This document shows positions 8,719 through 18,376 of a stretch of 64,000 nucleotides of DNA, piece after piece. Each line of letters starts with the position of its first letter. Within the stretch, counting starts at the first letter, position 1. A program made the position numbers and the translations under genes. The notes under the pieces are model-generated. The model was not told where the DNA came from, searched no databases, and worked only from the letters and a program-made list of their open reading frames with translations. Location of the stretch: NCBI RefSeq assembly GCF_003716875.1, contig NZ_CP033078.1:124001-188000 (forward strand), written 5' to 3'. The DNA is from Vibrio zhugei (lineage in GTDB: Bacteria > Pseudomonadota > Gammaproteobacteria > Enterobacterales > Vibrionaceae).

Positions 8719-9366
8719 ATGAAAGCGTACCAGCGTGAGTTTATTGAGTTTGCCCTTGAGAAAGAAGTCCTTAAGTTTGGTGAGTTTACGTTGAAGTCGG
8801 GACGAACAAGCCCTTATTTTTTTAACGCTGGATTGTTTAATACCGGACGTGATTTAGCGCGTCTAGGGCGCTTTTATGCGGCGGCATTGGCCGATTCAGG
8901 GATGGATTATGATGTGCTATTTGGTCCGGCGTATAAAGGTATTCCGATTGCCACGACGACAGCCGTGGCTCTGGCGGACCATCATGACACCGACATGCCT
9001 TATTGTTTTAACCGTAAAGAAGCCAAAGATCACGGGGAAGGCGGCAGCCTAGTGGGTAGCCCACTAGAAGGGCGTATCATGTTAGTCGATGATGTGATTA
9101 CCGCGGGAACCGCGATTCGAGAATCGATGCAGATCATTCAACAAAATGGCGCCGATTTAGCGGGGGTGCTCGTGGCCATTGATCGCCAAGAAAAAGGCCG
9201 TGGTGAGTTATCGGCGATTCAAGAAGTGGAGCGAGACTTTGCTTGTCGTGTGATTTCGATTGTCAGTTTGAATGATTTGGTGACGTTCCTAGAAGAACGT
9301 GGTGACAGCGCGCAACATTTAGCGGCGGTAAAAACCTATCGTCAACAGTATGGTGTGATGGCGTAA
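8719..9366 (+). CDS. pyrE: Orotate phosphoribosyltransferase
   Basis: Joins orotate to PRPP to give orotidine 5'-phosphate in de novo pyrimidine synthesis. The 215-residue product starts [29 protein letters not shown] and carries the PRPP-binding signature [13 protein letters not shown] near residues 121-133, plus [13 protein letters not shown], the flexible catalytic loop. An AGGAGAAAAGA ribosome site lies just before the ATG. It follows rph by 134 bases, including the attenuator-like stem. Confidence 0.97.
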   Translation: MKAYQREFIEFALEKEVLKFGEFTLKSGRTSPYFFNAGLFNTGRDLARLGRFYAAALADSGMDYDVLFGPAYKGIPIATTTAVALADHHDTDMPYCFNRKEAKDHGEGGSLVGSPLEGRIMLVDDVITAGTAIRESMQIIQQNGADLAGVLVAIDRQEKGRGELSAIQEVERDFACRVISIVSLNDLVTFLEERGDSAQHLAAVKTYRQQYGVMA

Positions 9367-9412
9367 GTAAGATACCGGCGCTGCTAGCAGTGCTTATTTT
9401 GTGGATGAGATA

Positions 9413-9439
9413 ATGAAGCTCCCGACAGGGGAGCTTCAT
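9413..9439. terminator. Stem-loop between convergent pyrE and lpxL
   Basis: An 11-bp perfect inverted repeat (ATGAAGCTCCC and its complement) with a five-base loop lies between the convergent genes. A T run occurs only nine bases downstream, so it is a probable but not textbook terminator. Confidence 0.5.
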
Positions 9440-9505
9440 ACTGTCCGTTTTTTAGGAAGGGCGAGCCATTGGCTTCGCGATTGAACCGTTTGGTATCGAG
9501 AGCCG

Positions 9506-10459
9506 TTATTGATAACGGCGCGCCCCTTTTGCGGACTGATCGGATTCATGTTTAAAGCGGCGATGTAACCACATCCACTGCTCTGGAGCACGTAAAATCA
9601 CTTCTTCAACGTGCTGATTCATTAAGGCTCCCGCCGCAACTTGGTCGTCTAGAGGGAAGGTCTCTGTCACGTCCTTATCGGCAATAATGTCGTAACGACC
9701 TTGCTGATTACGAAATCCAGAGCCCATCACGATGGCACAGCGACTCATTTTTGCCAAAATACTGGTACCAATCGTGGTACAGGCATCTTCTACCGCAAAA
9801 AACGGCACATACACGGCTTTCTTACGTCCGTAGTCGTGATCAGGCAGATAAAATAAACGATGACCTTCGCGCATCACACGAATCATCTTCTTTAAATCTT
9901 TGCGATCCACTAATAAATTGCCGTTATGCGACCGTCCCCAATACTGGATCCAGTTATAAGCAGGATTCGTATGTGGACGAAAAACGCCATAGCCGGGTAA
10001 CCCTAAAATCGCAAAAGCACGTGCGGTGATCTCTAAGTTTAAAGCGTGAACACAGCATAGCAGTACGCCGCGTCCTTGCTTGTCATACTCACGCAGCGGT
10101 TGCAGATCATGCGTGACGAGAAGGCGTTTGAACCGCCATGTTGGCCAAAACCATGCAATGCCCGTTTCTGCTAAGCCCGCGCCTGTGTTTTTAAAATTCT
10201 CTAGCACAAAGGCATCGATTTCTTCGCTGGTCATTCTCGGAAATGCGAGCTCTAAATTACGTCGTGCCGTATGTACGCGGCCTTTGCCAAAATGCATGGC
10301 AATTTTGCCTAAACTGCGGCCAATCGTTAATAATACTGAATAAGGCAGTAAGTTAACGATCACGGCAAGGCTGAGAAAACCGAGCCAAATTCCCCAATGT
10401 TTAGGGTGCAAAAGAGAAAGAGAAAACGGTGGTTTTTCAAAGTCTAAATGTGGCTTCAT
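9506..10459 (-). CDS. lpxL: Lipid A biosynthesis acyltransferase, LpxL type
   Basis: Transfers a secondary acyl chain from acyl-ACP to the Kdo2-lipid A precursor at the inner membrane. The 317-residue protein has an N-terminal membrane segment (WLGFLSLAVIVNLLPYSVLL, about 28-48) and the HX4E catalytic motif (H in CVHALNLEI, near residue 138), followed by the conserved FYLPDHDYG segment near 210. The start lies five bases after the slmA stop, so the two are cotranscribed. V. cholerae carries acyltransferase genes at this same place between pyrE and slmA. The exact chain and position added cannot be read from sequence. Confidence 0.85.
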   Translation of the reverse strand: MKPHLDFEKPPFSLSLLHPKHWGIWLGFLSLAVIVNLLPYSVLLTIGRSLGKIAMHFGKGRVHTARRNLELAFPRMTSEEIDAFVLENFKNTGAGLAETGIAWFWPTWRFKRLLVTHDLQPLREYDKQGRGVLLCCVHALNLEITARAFAILGLPGYGVFRPHTNPAYNWIQYWGRSHNGNLLVDRKDLKKMIRVMREGHRLFYLPDHDYGRKKAVYVPFFAVEDACTTIGTSILAKMSRCAIVMGSGFRNQQGRYDIIADKDVTETFPLDDQVAAGALMNQHVEEVILRAPEQWMWLHRRFKHESDQSAKGARRYQ

Positions 10460-10464
10460 AGTGT

Positions 10465-11055
10465 TTACTTTATCTGTGCTATTAACAGAGCCCAGTATTG
10501 CTCGAAGTTCGCAGTTGGCAGATGTTTAAAATCAGATCGTACAAAACGGTTTAAACTGCCTTCTACTTGTCCCAATAACTGAGCGGCTAAAATATTATCA
10601 TCAACAGGGAAAGCTTTGCCTTCACGAATTTTACGCTCTCGAATGACTTGGCGTAGCGACGTTTCAATACGTTCATATAACTGGTTAATACGCTCACGTA
10701 AGCGCTCATTTTCAAACATTAAAGCATGGCCTGAGAGAATTCTTGTCAAACCAGGGTTACGTTCTGAAAAAGCGAGCAGCAACTGAATGACCAAGCGCAG
10801 TCGATTAAGCGTATCTTTTTCTTCTTCCAAAATCATGTTAATACGGGTCATCAACGAATCTTCAATGAATTCGATAAGCCCTTCAAACATCCGTGCTTTG
10901 CTCGGAAAGTGGCGATACAGTGCCGCTTCAGAGACGCCAACTTGCTTTGCGAGCTTGGCGGTAGTAATACGAGAAGCGCCTTCGTGAGACTCCAGCATTT
11001 CTGCGAGCGCTTGCAAAATTTCTTCACGACGATTTGATTTCTTGGTGGCAGCCAT
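10465..11055 (-). CDS. slmA: Nucleoid occlusion factor SlmA
   Basis: A TetR-fold DNA-binding protein that blocks FtsZ assembly over the chromosome. The 196-residue product has the family's helix-turn-helix ([32 protein letters not shown], about 31-62) and ends with the conserved [13 protein letters not shown]. Its place between lpxL and coaBC is the usual one. A ribosome site AAGGAT precedes the ATG. Confidence 0.95.
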   Translation of the reverse strand: MAATKKSNRREEILQALAEMLESHEGASRITTAKLAKQVGVSEAALYRHFPSKARMFEGLIEFIEDSLMTRINMILEEEKDTLNRLRLVIQLLLAFSERNPGLTRILSGHALMFENERLRERINQLYERIETSLRQVIRERKIREGKAFPVDDNILAAQLLGQVEGSLNRFVRSDFKHLPTANFEQYWALLIAQIK

Positions 11056-11154
11056 AACTCCATTATCCTTTTACTTTCCACTATATTCTATAAATACGTC
11101 ACCCTGAGAGCTTTCTGAGAAAAGAAAGCCCGACATACATCTTCAGAGGAGTTG

Positions 11155-12354
11155 TTAAAGCAGTTTATTAATTAATAGCATTAAGGAATGCGCAAGTTGG
11201 TTTTTACTTGCTAAAGGCAAGGCGTGCTCACAATCATTCCAGTAAACTGTTAATGCGTTATCGTCACTGTTGAAGCCTTGACCAGCCACCGAGACATCAT
11301 TCGCACAAATCATATCCAGATTCTTTTTCAATAATTTGCTACGCGCATAGTCTGCGACATCTTGAGTTTCCGCCGCAAAGCCGACAGTAAAAGGACGGTG
11401 CTCAGTAAGCGCTGCCACTGAGGCGACAATGTCCGGATTTTTGACCATGGTGATGGTCATCGAATCGTTCTCTGCCGTTTTTTTCATTTTCTGCTCAGAG
11501 ACGTGCTGAGCACGGTAATCGGCAACCGCGGCACACCCAATGAACACATCATGGTGCTGTGCATGCGTCATTACAACCTCATGCATATCACGTGCACTCT
11601 CGACATCTAACCGGGTAACTCCTGCTGGCGTATGGAGCGAAACAGGTCCGGTGACGAGAGTGACATCAGCGCCAAGCTTTGCTGCGGCAGAAGCCAAGGC
11701 AAACCCCATTTTTCCAGAGCTATGATTACTAATATAGCGCACGGGATCTAAGGCTTCACGCGTTGGCCCTGCGGTGAGTAGCACTCGCTTACCATGTAAA
11801 GGTTTGGGACCAAAGAATTGCTCACAGTGATGAACAATCGCCATCGGTTCGAGCATGCGACCCGGGCCAATATCGCCACATGCTTGTTCTCCGGCATCGG
11901 GGCCCCACAGTTCAAAGCCGCGTCGTTTTAATGTTGCGATATTCTCTTGTGTCGCGACATTTCGATACATTTGTTGATTCATTGCTGGGGCGAGCGCCAC
12001 TGGAGCATCGGTCGCTAGCACCAGCGTTGATAATAAGTCATTGCCCATACCGGCACTCACACGGGCTATCAGATCGGCCGTTGCAGGCGCAAGTAAAACC
12101 AAATCCGCCCATTTCGCCAATTCAATATGCCCCATAGAAGCTTCTGCCGCAGGATCGAATAAGCTATCAGAGACGGGCTGTCCTGATACGGCTTGCATGG
12201 TTAAAGGGGTGATAAAAGCTTCAGCTGCTTGGGTCATCACAACGCGAACGGCTGCACCACGCTCAATTAAGCGACGGGTCAGTTCTGCACATTTGTACGC
12301 AGCGATACCGCCACTGATACCCAGCAGAATGTTCTTTCCTGCTAATGTTTGCAT
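11155..12354 (-). CDS. coaBC: Bifunctional phosphopantothenoylcysteine decarboxylase/phosphopantothenate-cysteine ligase
   Basis: Two successive steps of coenzyme A synthesis in one chain of 399 residues. The N-terminal flavoprotein half carries [10 protein letters not shown] (about 12-21) and the APAMNQQMY substrate loop near 127. The C-terminal ligase half carries [26 protein letters not shown] near 192-217 and the [11 protein letters not shown] motif near 345. A frame extends to 12372, but the ATG at 12354 has GAGGAA seven bases before it and gives the family N-terminus. It is divergent from radC. Confidence 0.95.
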   Translation of the reverse strand: MQTLAGKNILLGISGGIAAYKCAELTRRLIERGAAVRVVMTQAAEAFITPLTMQAVSGQPVSDSLFDPAAEASMGHIELAKWADLVLLAPATADLIARVSAGMGNDLLSTLVLATDAPVALAPAMNQQMYRNVATQENIATLKRRGFELWGPDAGEQACGDIGPGRMLEPMAIVHHCEQFFGPKPLHGKRVLLTAGPTREALDPVRYISNHSSGKMGFALASAAAKLGADVTLVTGPVSLHTPAGVTRLDVESARDMHEVVMTHAQHHDVFIGCAAVADYRAQHVSEQKMKKTAENDSMTITMVKNPDIVASVAALTEHRPFTVGFAAETQDVADYARSKLLKKNLDMICANDVSVAGQGFNSDDNALTVYWNDCEHALPLASKNQLAHSLMLLINKLL

Positions 12355-12585
12355 TCTGGAATTCCTCAACAAAGATGGTCGCTATGCTAGCACAACTCCT
12401 GAGATATGTCAGAGTAGTGCTAATTCTGTTTCAGGGAAAATAAAGGGAAGTCAGTTCCAGATATTCGATGATAACTTTGCCGATAAAACAACGAGATCAG
12501 TGAACCAACTCGAAAGCCGCGTCCGCGAGTCTTGTCTCTCTTCGGTCCCTTCCCTTATGAAGGTGGCAATGAAGAGGAGACCGCC

Positions 12586-13260
12586 ATGAAATTAAAGAAT
12601 TTACCCATCGAATCATTACCCCGTGAAAAGTTAATTTGTCGTGGCGCACAAGCACTGACGGATGCGGAGCTCCTCGCTATTTTTTTAAGAACCGGCATCA
12701 CTGGCATGAACGTTGTGGTGTTGGCGGATACATTACTGCGAGAATTTGGATCGCTGCGGGCATTGTTTTCTGCCTCCCAACAGGATTTTTGCCAACAGAA
12801 AGGCTTAGGTATGGCCAAATACGTGCAATTACAAGCGGTACTCGAAATGTCGCAGCGCTACTTAGCTGAAACGCTACAGCGAGGAGATGCACTCACTAGC
12901 CCTCAACAAACCAAATTGTACCTGTCGAGTCGATTGCGCGATCGGCAGCGTGAAGCCTTTTATTTATTATTTTTAGACAATCAGCATCGGGTGATCCGTG
13001 ATGAAGTGTTGTTTGAAGGCACCATTGATGCGGCGAGTGTATATCCCCGCGAGGTGGTTAAGCGTGCGTTACATCATAATGCCGCGGCCGTCATTCTTGC
13101 CCACAACCATCCATCCGGTATCGCAGAACCCAGTCAGGCGGATCGTCGTATTACCGTCCGTTTAAAGGACGCGCTTGGACTCGTGGATATAAGAGTCCTG
13201 GATCACTTTGTTGTTGGTGACGGTGATGTGGTCTCTTTTGCTGAGCGTGGATGGATGTGA
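12586..13260 (+). CDS. radC: RadC/JAB-domain protein (UPF0758)
   Basis: A 224-residue RadC-family protein of unsettled function; the historical DNA repair role is doubtful. It has an N-terminal helix-hairpin-helix part ([15 protein letters not shown]...GSLRALF) and a C-terminal JAMM metalloprotease-like motif, [15 protein letters not shown] (about 172-186), giving HxHx7D. The frame is open from 12532, but the ATG at 12586 has GAAGAGGAGA upstream and gives [16 protein letters not shown], the standard start. It lies between coaBC and rpmB as in other Vibrio. Confidence 0.94.
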   Translation: MKLKNLPIESLPREKLICRGAQALTDAELLAIFLRTGITGMNVVVLADTLLREFGSLRALFSASQQDFCQQKGLGMAKYVQLQAVLEMSQRYLAETLQRGDALTSPQQTKLYLSSRLRDRQREAFYLLFLDNQHRVIRDEVLFEGTIDAASVYPREVVKRALHHNAAAVILAHNHPSGIAEPSQADRRITVRLKDALGLVDIRVLDHFVVGDGDVVSFAERGWM

Positions 13261-13742
13261 GCGATGCGATAACACAGATATTGGGGTGTGTGCATGTCAG
13301 GGGAGTTCCAGTAAAGGAAGGATGAGGGACATTGTAATCAAGTCTGTGTCTAAAATGTGTGCAATTAACTCTTTTTTTTCAAGAATCTTATGATGACTAA
13401 AATTACATTTATTTTTAAAAACAAAGGGCTTATTCGTAAAAGTGGAATGAAACACAACTTTTCAAGGTCAACCATAGGGTTAGTATTGAACATATAAGCA
13501 CTTTTTCCCTTGTTAGTTGGCTAAAATCTGATACTATTCGCAGACATTTTTTAACACCAATCAGCTCGCCAGAGAAAAAAGATCAGTGATTTCTTGAAAA
13601 AGGATCTGTTCGGGTCTTGAGCAATGCATGGCAAGTTAGTATAATGCGCGACCTTTGATAGCCTTGTATGGATTTACCATACTGGTTTTTACCTCAGTTG
13701 AGGTTCGGCCAGCAAGCAAGGTTGATATCGAGCTGAAACGAT
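13261..13742 (+). other. Noncoding region upstream of rpmB
   Basis: About 480 bases without a credible gene. It is AT-rich in its middle part and holds the strong ribosomal-protein promoter at 13617-13645 and a leader of about 105 bases before rpmB. Confidence 0.6.
13617..13645 (+). promoter_or_regulatory. Sigma-70 promoter of rpmB-rpmG
   Basis: TTGAGC at 13617-13622 and a perfect TATAAT at 13640-13645 are separated by exactly 17 bases. A GCGCGACC stretch just after the -10 box resembles the GC-rich discriminator of stringently controlled ribosomal promoters. Confidence 0.8.
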
Positions 13743-13757
13743 TTGGAGAAGACATTC

Positions 13758-13994
13758 ATGTCCCGAGTATGCCAAGTAACTGGTAAGCGTCCAGTAGCGG
13801 GTAACAACCGTTCACACGCACGAAATGCTACTAAGCGTCGTTTTCTGCCGAACCTACAAACTCATCGTTTCTGGGTAGAGAGCGAAAAACGTTTTGTAAA
13901 ACTACGTCTAACTGCTAAAGGTATGCGTATCATCGATAAGAAAGGTATTGAAGCCGTTCTTGGTGATATCCGTGCACGTGGCGAAAACGTTTAA
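13758..13994 (+). CDS. rpmB: 50S ribosomal protein L28
   Basis: Large-subunit ribosomal protein, 78 residues, beginning [20 protein letters not shown] and containing [13 protein letters not shown]. The frame is open from 13743, but the ATG at 13758 has GGAGA eight bases before it and gives the universal L28 start. It is followed by rpmG after 13 bases, forming the usual rpmBG operon. Confidence 0.98.
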   Translation: MSRVCQVTGKRPVAGNNRSHARNATKRRFLPNLQTHRFWVESEKRFVKLRLTAKGMRIIDKKGIEAVLGDIRARGENV

Positions 13995-14007
13995 GAGGAA
14001 TTGAACC

Positions 14008-14175
14008 ATGGCTAAAGGCATTCGTGAGAAAATCCGTCTAGTATCTTCTGCAGGTACTGGTCACTTCTACACTACTGACAAAAACAAACGCAACATGCCA
14101 GGCAAATTTGAGATCAAGAAATTTGATCCAGTTGTCCGTAAACACGTTGCTTACAAAGAAGCGAAAATCAAATAA
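14008..14175 (+). CDS. rpmG: 50S ribosomal protein L33
   Basis: A 55-residue ribosomal protein that begins [27 protein letters not shown] and ends with [11 protein letters not shown], the standard L33 form. AAGAGGAA lies seven bases before the ATG. The form lacks the zinc-binding CXXC pairs, so it is the zinc-free (C-) type. It is cotranscribed with rpmB and ends before a strong terminator. Confidence 0.97.
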   Translation: MAKGIREKIRLVSSAGTGHFYTTDKNKRNMPGKFEIKKFDPVVRKHVAYKEAKIK

Positions 14176-14200
14176 TTTTTGCTTTGTCATCAGTGTTATA

Positions 14201-14229
14201 AAAACCCAGCCTATCGGTTGGGTTTTTTA
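14201..14229 (+). terminator. Rho-independent terminator after rpmG
   Basis: AAAACCCAGCC pairs with GGTTGGGTTTTTT around a short loop, giving a stem with a T run 26 bases after the rpmG stop. Confidence 0.85.
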
Positions 14230-14331
14230 TTATCTGGACTTTAACCCTGCCACTTGGCTATAGTCTCTTTACGATAGCGAGAATGTCGCATTCTCATTTC
14301 CCCGATGCTGCATTGTGTAAAGGAGCCTCGC

Positions 14332-14841
14332 ATGCGTGTGTCCCCAGCTCGACGTCGCCGCTGGAATAACATAATGATTCTATTGGTGATCTTGTTTATT
14401 GGTGTGCTTAATTTGCCGACGATCATCAAAAGTTATCTGATTCCCGAACCCAGTCAGCAAGAGACCACTACACCGTTCGTTTTTAATCCCCAGAAAACGG
14501 TCAAGACCATTAATTTCACGCATTTTTCGTTGCAGCATCAGCAAGGGCAATGGCACTCAACTGCTGAGCTGCCGATGTCAGCCGGCAATCTCGCACGACG
14601 CTGGTTAGCGCTGCAAGGTACCGTGGTTGATGACAACACGTTTACATCACTTAGCCCACAGTTAGGTAACCCTGCGACGATCGAAGTGTGGTACGACGAT
14701 CAAGTTGAGCCACAACGCATCACTTTTTATCGCACCGCGAAATTTTGGCTATTCCAAAACTGGCAAAACAAGTGGGTAGCGATTTCTGTCGCGAAAGATT
14801 ACATTATGCCTGCAATCAACCCATCTACCGTTGAGTTTTAA
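14332..14841 (+). CDS. Hypothetical single-pass membrane protein
   Basis: Not recognised as a named family. The 169-residue product begins with a basic segment (MRVSPARRRRWNN) followed by one hydrophobic helix (IMILLVILFIGVLNLPTII, about 14-32) and a soluble, probably periplasmic, domain of mixed strands ending VAISVAKDYIMPAINPSTVEF. The ATG at 14332 follows AAGGAG, so it is preferred to the upstream ATG at 14305. A gene of this kind sits between rpmG and mutM in other Vibrio as far as I recall. It ends 22 bases before mutM and is probably cotranscribed with it. Confidence 0.75.
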   Translation: MRVSPARRRRWNNIMILLVILFIGVLNLPTIIKSYLIPEPSQQETTTPFVFNPQKTVKTINFTHFSLQHQQGQWHSTAELPMSAGNLARRWLALQGTVVDDNTFTSLSPQLGNPATIEVWYDDQVEPQRITFYRTAKFWLFQNWQNKWVAISVAKDYIMPAINPSTVEF

Positions 14842-14863
14842 AACTCCTGATTAAGGAATTATC

Positions 14864-15673
14864 ATGCCTGAATTACCCGAGGTAGAGGTCAGCCGTCAGG
14901 GGATCTCGCCTTTTTTAGTCGGTGAAACCGTCAAAGCGATTGAAGTGCGCACGCCAAAACTTCGTTGGGACATTCCATACGATCTCAAAAAGCTGGAAGG
15001 CCAAGTTATCCGTGATATTAAACGGCGAGCGAAGTATTTATTATTAGAAACCGATGTGGGGACGGCGCTTATTCATCTTGGTATGTCAGGCTCATTGCGT
15101 GTATTGGATGCGGCGTTACCACCAGCCAAACATGATCATGTGGATCTTTTTATGATGAATGGACGCGTACTTCGTTATAACGATCCACGTCGTTTTGGTG
15201 CTTGGCTGTGGTATGAGCCGGGCGAGGCGCCTGCGGTACTGGCCCATCTAGGTCCTGAACCATTGAGTGATGCCTTCACCGCCCAAACCATGTTCGAGAA
15301 AGCCAAAAAACGGCAAGTCGCGGTGAAGACATTTATTATGGATAATAAGAATGTCGTCGGCGTTGGAAATATTTATGCCAGCGAGTCATTGTTCGCGGCG
15401 CGGATATTACCGATCAGGCCTGCTCACTCACTTACACTAGCAGAATGGCAAGTGTTGGTTGAAAAGATTAAAGCCGTATTAGCGCACTCGATTCGTCAAG
15501 GTGGCACCACACTGAAAGACTTTAACCAAGCCGATGGCAAGCCGGGCTACTTTGCGCAAGAGCTACAAGTGTATGGCAAACAAGGCGAACCGTGCCCAGA
15601 GTGCGGTGCTGTGATTCTCGAGCAAAAAATCGGGCAAAGAAATACGTTCTTCTGTCGCTTATGTCAGCGTTGA
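14864..15673 (+). CDS. mutM: Formamidopyrimidine-DNA glycosylase
   Basis: Removes oxidised purines such as 8-oxoguanine and nicks the strand. The 269-residue product begins with the catalytic PELPEVE (proline-1 nucleophile after Met removal), has the H2TH region ([17 protein letters not shown], near 163-179) and a C-terminal zinc finger with four cysteines (CPEC and CRLC). All active-site elements are present. It has a ribosome site AAGGAA just before the ATG. Confidence 0.97.
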   Translation: MPELPEVEVSRQGISPFLVGETVKAIEVRTPKLRWDIPYDLKKLEGQVIRDIKRRAKYLLLETDVGTALIHLGMSGSLRVLDAALPPAKHDHVDLFMMNGRVLRYNDPRRFGAWLWYEPGEAPAVLAHLGPEPLSDAFTAQTMFEKAKKRQVAVKTFIMDNKNVVGVGNIYASESLFAARILPIRPAHSLTLAEWQVLVEKIKAVLAHSIRQGGTTLKDFNQADGKPGYFAQELQVYGKQGEPCPECGAVILEQKIGQRNTFFCRLCQR

Positions 15674-15744
15674 AGTATTCTTCTATTACGTTTGTTTGTA
15701 AGCACTTTTACTGACTACCATTTTAAAATTAAAAGTTCCATTCT

Positions 15745-16665
15745 ATGATTAATATCGTTTTATGCTCTGATGAAAATTATGCCGCTTATTGTGCGGTGGT
15801 TATCGTGTCGGCGTTAGAAAACACTCAAACACCAGAGCAATTTCATTTTCACCTTATTACTCCACAGTTTGAGTCTCAAACCAAAGAGAAATTAGAAACA
15901 CTCGTGATGAGCTATGGCGGCCAAATCACAATATATGAGGCAGACACGACATTCTTTTCCGAGATCAATATTGATTTAGGTCGATTTGGTATCGGTGCTT
16001 TATTGCGTTTGTTTATGGATCGCTATCTGCCAGAGTCATGCGAAAAAGTCATTTATCTAGATTGTGATCTTCTGATTTTAGATGATTTAACGAAATTGTG
16101 GCGGTGTGACTTAAAAGGAAACGCAGTGGGCGCGGTGAGTGATTTATGCAGCCCCACCGCGTTTGCTAAACGTGAGTCACCTTATTTTAATTCAGGTGTA
16201 TTACTAATTGATATTCTAAAATGGAAGTCTGATGATGTCTCACATCGGGCGGTGAGTTTTCTACGTGATGCGAGCCATGATATAAAGTATTTAGATCAAG
16301 ATGCATTGAACCATTTATATTGTCATCAGTGGACAGAATTAAACTTACGTTGGAATGTGCAGCCTGCCATCTATAGTGCCCATGATAAGGGCTTTGATTA
16401 TTTAGATACTCATGAGGTATCGACTGTGATTGCCAAGCCTGCAATTATACATTTTATTGGCTCAGTTAAGCCTTGGCATGCGCAATGTACTCATCCCTTA
16501 CAAGATATTTTTCTTTATTTTTCAACGTTAACAGACTGGCCTATGACGCCATCACAAGTACGAGAGCCTCTTGATTGGGCGGGGAAATTTGCTCGGTTGT
16601 TAAAGCTGCCTAAGATTATACGCCGCCGTAAACTAACCCAGTATTTCGCGAAAAGCCCTAAATGA
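15745..16665 (+). CDS. Glycosyltransferase family 8 protein, probable LPS core
   Basis: A GT8 retaining transferase of 306 residues, related to LPS core galactosyl/glucosyl transferases (RfaI/RfaJ type). The N-terminus MINIVLCSDENYAAYCAVVIVSA is typical, the metal-binding DXD is D106-C-D108 in KVIYLDCDLL, and LDQDALNHLY and HFIGSVKPWH match the conserved C-terminal sugar-nucleotide contacts. It lies with a second transferase between mutM and coaD, a pair of genes that are adjacent in V. cholerae as I recall, so both look like strain-variable core genes. The sugar is unknown. Confidence 0.85.
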   Translation: MINIVLCSDENYAAYCAVVIVSALENTQTPEQFHFHLITPQFESQTKEKLETLVMSYGGQITIYEADTTFFSEINIDLGRFGIGALLRLFMDRYLPESCEKVIYLDCDLLILDDLTKLWRCDLKGNAVGAVSDLCSPTAFAKRESPYFNSGVLLIDILKWKSDDVSHRAVSFLRDASHDIKYLDQDALNHLYCHQWTELNLRWNVQPAIYSAHDKGFDYLDTHEVSTVIAKPAIIHFIGSVKPWHAQCTHPLQDIFLYFSTLTDWPMTPSQVREPLDWAGKFARLLKLPKIIRRRKLTQYFAKSPK

Positions 16666-16705
16666 AATACCTATGGCTAGAAGATGTAAACACCCTATCT
16701 AATCG

Positions 16706-17788
16706 ATGATGAAACGAGTGATGATGAAATTTCCTAAGCTAATGAAATCCCTTGACCGTAAGTTCGGCAAGCTACGTAAAAAAAGCGCATTTTTAAATAA
16801 ATGCTATAACCACTTGTCGGACATCAATGTGGAACATAGCTTTCATAGTGCGAAGTATAAGGCGGAAATTAAACAGGCTGCGGCACAGGCTGTACAACAG
16901 TTATTAGCCCCAACTAAACAGACCAGTGATTCCAAACAGAGCAATGATTCGCCAGTACTGCCTAAAATTATTTGGATGTATTGGCACTCCGGTTTTGATA
17001 ACGCCCCTGAAGTGACACAATTAGCCGTGCAGTCTTGGCAAAAAATGAATCCAGATTACGAAGTTCGTTTACTGAATAACGTGAATATCGCTGAGTATGT
17101 GGATGCGGACTTTGATATGGCATTTCGTAACACTTCAGTACGTTGCTTATTACCCATTAAAGCCGATATTCTGCGCCTGTACTTATTGAGTCGTTATGGT
17201 GGCGTGTGGGTCGATGCCACAACCTTTTGTATGACGCCGCTTAATGATTGGTTACCACAAGCATTAGCGCCATGTGGCATATTTAACTTTAAACAAAAGA
17301 ATAACCCGACTCGCCCTATTGAAGTGTGGTTTATTGCGGTGCCAGCCGGATCGCCTGTGATTAATGATATTCTTACTCAATATCTTGAGTATTTGAATAA
17401 ACCGCGCGAACTGACGTTATTTATTTCCGGTAAGGTGCCACTATTAAATAAAGTACTTACTGAGGAAGAGCAGCATCGGCCACTCGGGGCAGAAATTTCT
17501 GAACGCGCCGAGAAGTTTGGTTTTATGCCTTATTTTTCCATGGGATATTTTTCTTTTGAAGCGATTAAACGTCACCTGTCTGAGTCGCAAGTCGCGATGT
17601 ATCTACGCCAAGATGAACCCAATGCGATGACGAATCTCTATGCGTTGACGAAAGATCCGTTTAGCGAGTTTGAAAATGCGTATGTGTCGAAGCAAACGTA
17701 TATTGAGTCGTATTTGAAAAGTAATTTGTTTCAGCAGCGTAAGGCTGTGCTTATGAAGCGCATGCAGCAAGTCGAAAGCCGCTCATAA
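16706..17788 (+). CDS. Capsular polysaccharide synthesis-type glycosyltransferase (GT32-like)
   Basis: A 360-residue protein of the caps_synth/GT32-like group. The core begins LPKIIWMYWHSGFDNAPEVTQLA (near residue 88), continues with NPDYEVRLLN and has the metal-binding motif within GGVWVDATT near 164-172. The start is uncertain: ATGs at 16706, 16709, 16721 and 16724 are all possible and none has a clear ribosome site. It follows the GT8 gene by 40 bases and probably acts on the same glycan. It is followed by a strong bidirectional terminator. Confidence 0.8.
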   Translation: MMKRVMMKFPKLMKSLDRKFGKLRKKSAFLNKCYNHLSDINVEHSFHSAKYKAEIKQAAAQAVQQLLAPTKQTSDSKQSNDSPVLPKIIWMYWHSGFDNAPEVTQLAVQSWQKMNPDYEVRLLNNVNIAEYVDADFDMAFRNTSVRCLLPIKADILRLYLLSRYGGVWVDATTFCMTPLNDWLPQALAPCGIFNFKQKNNPTRPIEVWFIAVPAGSPVINDILTQYLEYLNKPRELTLFISGKVPLLNKVLTEEEQHRPLGAEISERAEKFGFMPYFSMGYFSFEAIKRHLSESQVAMYLRQDEPNAMTNLYALTKDPFSEFENAYVSKQTYIESYLKSNLFQQRKAVLMKRMQQVESRS

Positions 17789-17831
17789 CGGTGACAATTG
17801 GCTATTATTTATAAATAACAGTGAGTTACTG

Positions 17832-17868
17832 AAAAAGCGCGCATTCCAGACGGGATGCGCGCTTTTTT
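17832..17868. terminator. Bidirectional terminator between glycosyltransferase and coaD
   Basis: AAAAAGCGCGCAT and ATGCGCGCTTTTTT form a GC-rich stem with A and T runs on its two sides, between convergent genes. Confidence 0.9.
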
Positions 17869-17890
17869 AATGCCACTTATGTGCGTATTG

Positions 17891-18376
17891 TTACGCCTGC
17901 TGCAACTTTTCTTGGATTGCACGGGCAACAGATTTTGGTACAAAATCGCGAATATCACCGCCATGTATTGCCACTTCGCGCACAATCGACGAAGAGAGAA
18001 ACATAAATTCTTCAGTCGGAGTTAAAAAGATACTTTCTAACTTGGGCTGAAAACGGCGATACATATTGGTTAACCCAAATTCGTACTCAAAGTCGATGGT
18101 GGTGCGCAGCCCACGAATTAAAATATCCGCTTGCTCATCTTTAACAAAGTCAATTAATAAGCCAGAAAAGCCTTTAATCGACACATTGGGTAGGTCATTG
18201 ACCGCTTGTTGAGCCATAGCCACACGTTCATCCAATGTGAACATCGTATTCTTTGAGGGGCTGGCGGCAACACCGACAACCACATCATCAAACAACGCAG
18301 CAGCGCGTTGTATTATGTCGAGATGACCGTTGGTCAGTGGATCAAAGGTACCTGGGTAAATCACTTTTTTAATCAT
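17891..18376 (-). CDS. coaD: Phosphopantetheine adenylyltransferase
   Basis: Penultimate enzyme of coenzyme A synthesis. The 161-residue product carries the nucleotidyltransferase motif TFDPLTNGH (residues 10-18) and the SSSIVRE motif near 128. Its start overlaps the stop of the upstream glycosyltransferase by four bases, so it is the last gene of a core-LPS operon, the typical link between coaD (formerly kdtB) and the LPS core locus. Confidence 0.97.
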   Translation of the reverse strand: MIKKVIYPGTFDPLTNGHLDIIQRAAALFDDVVVGVAASPSKNTMFTLDERVAMAQQAVNDLPNVSIKGFSGLLIDFVKDEQADILIRGLRTTIDFEYEFGLTNMYRRFQPKLESIFLTPTEEFMFLSSSIVREVAIHGGDIRDFVPKSVARAIQEKLQQA

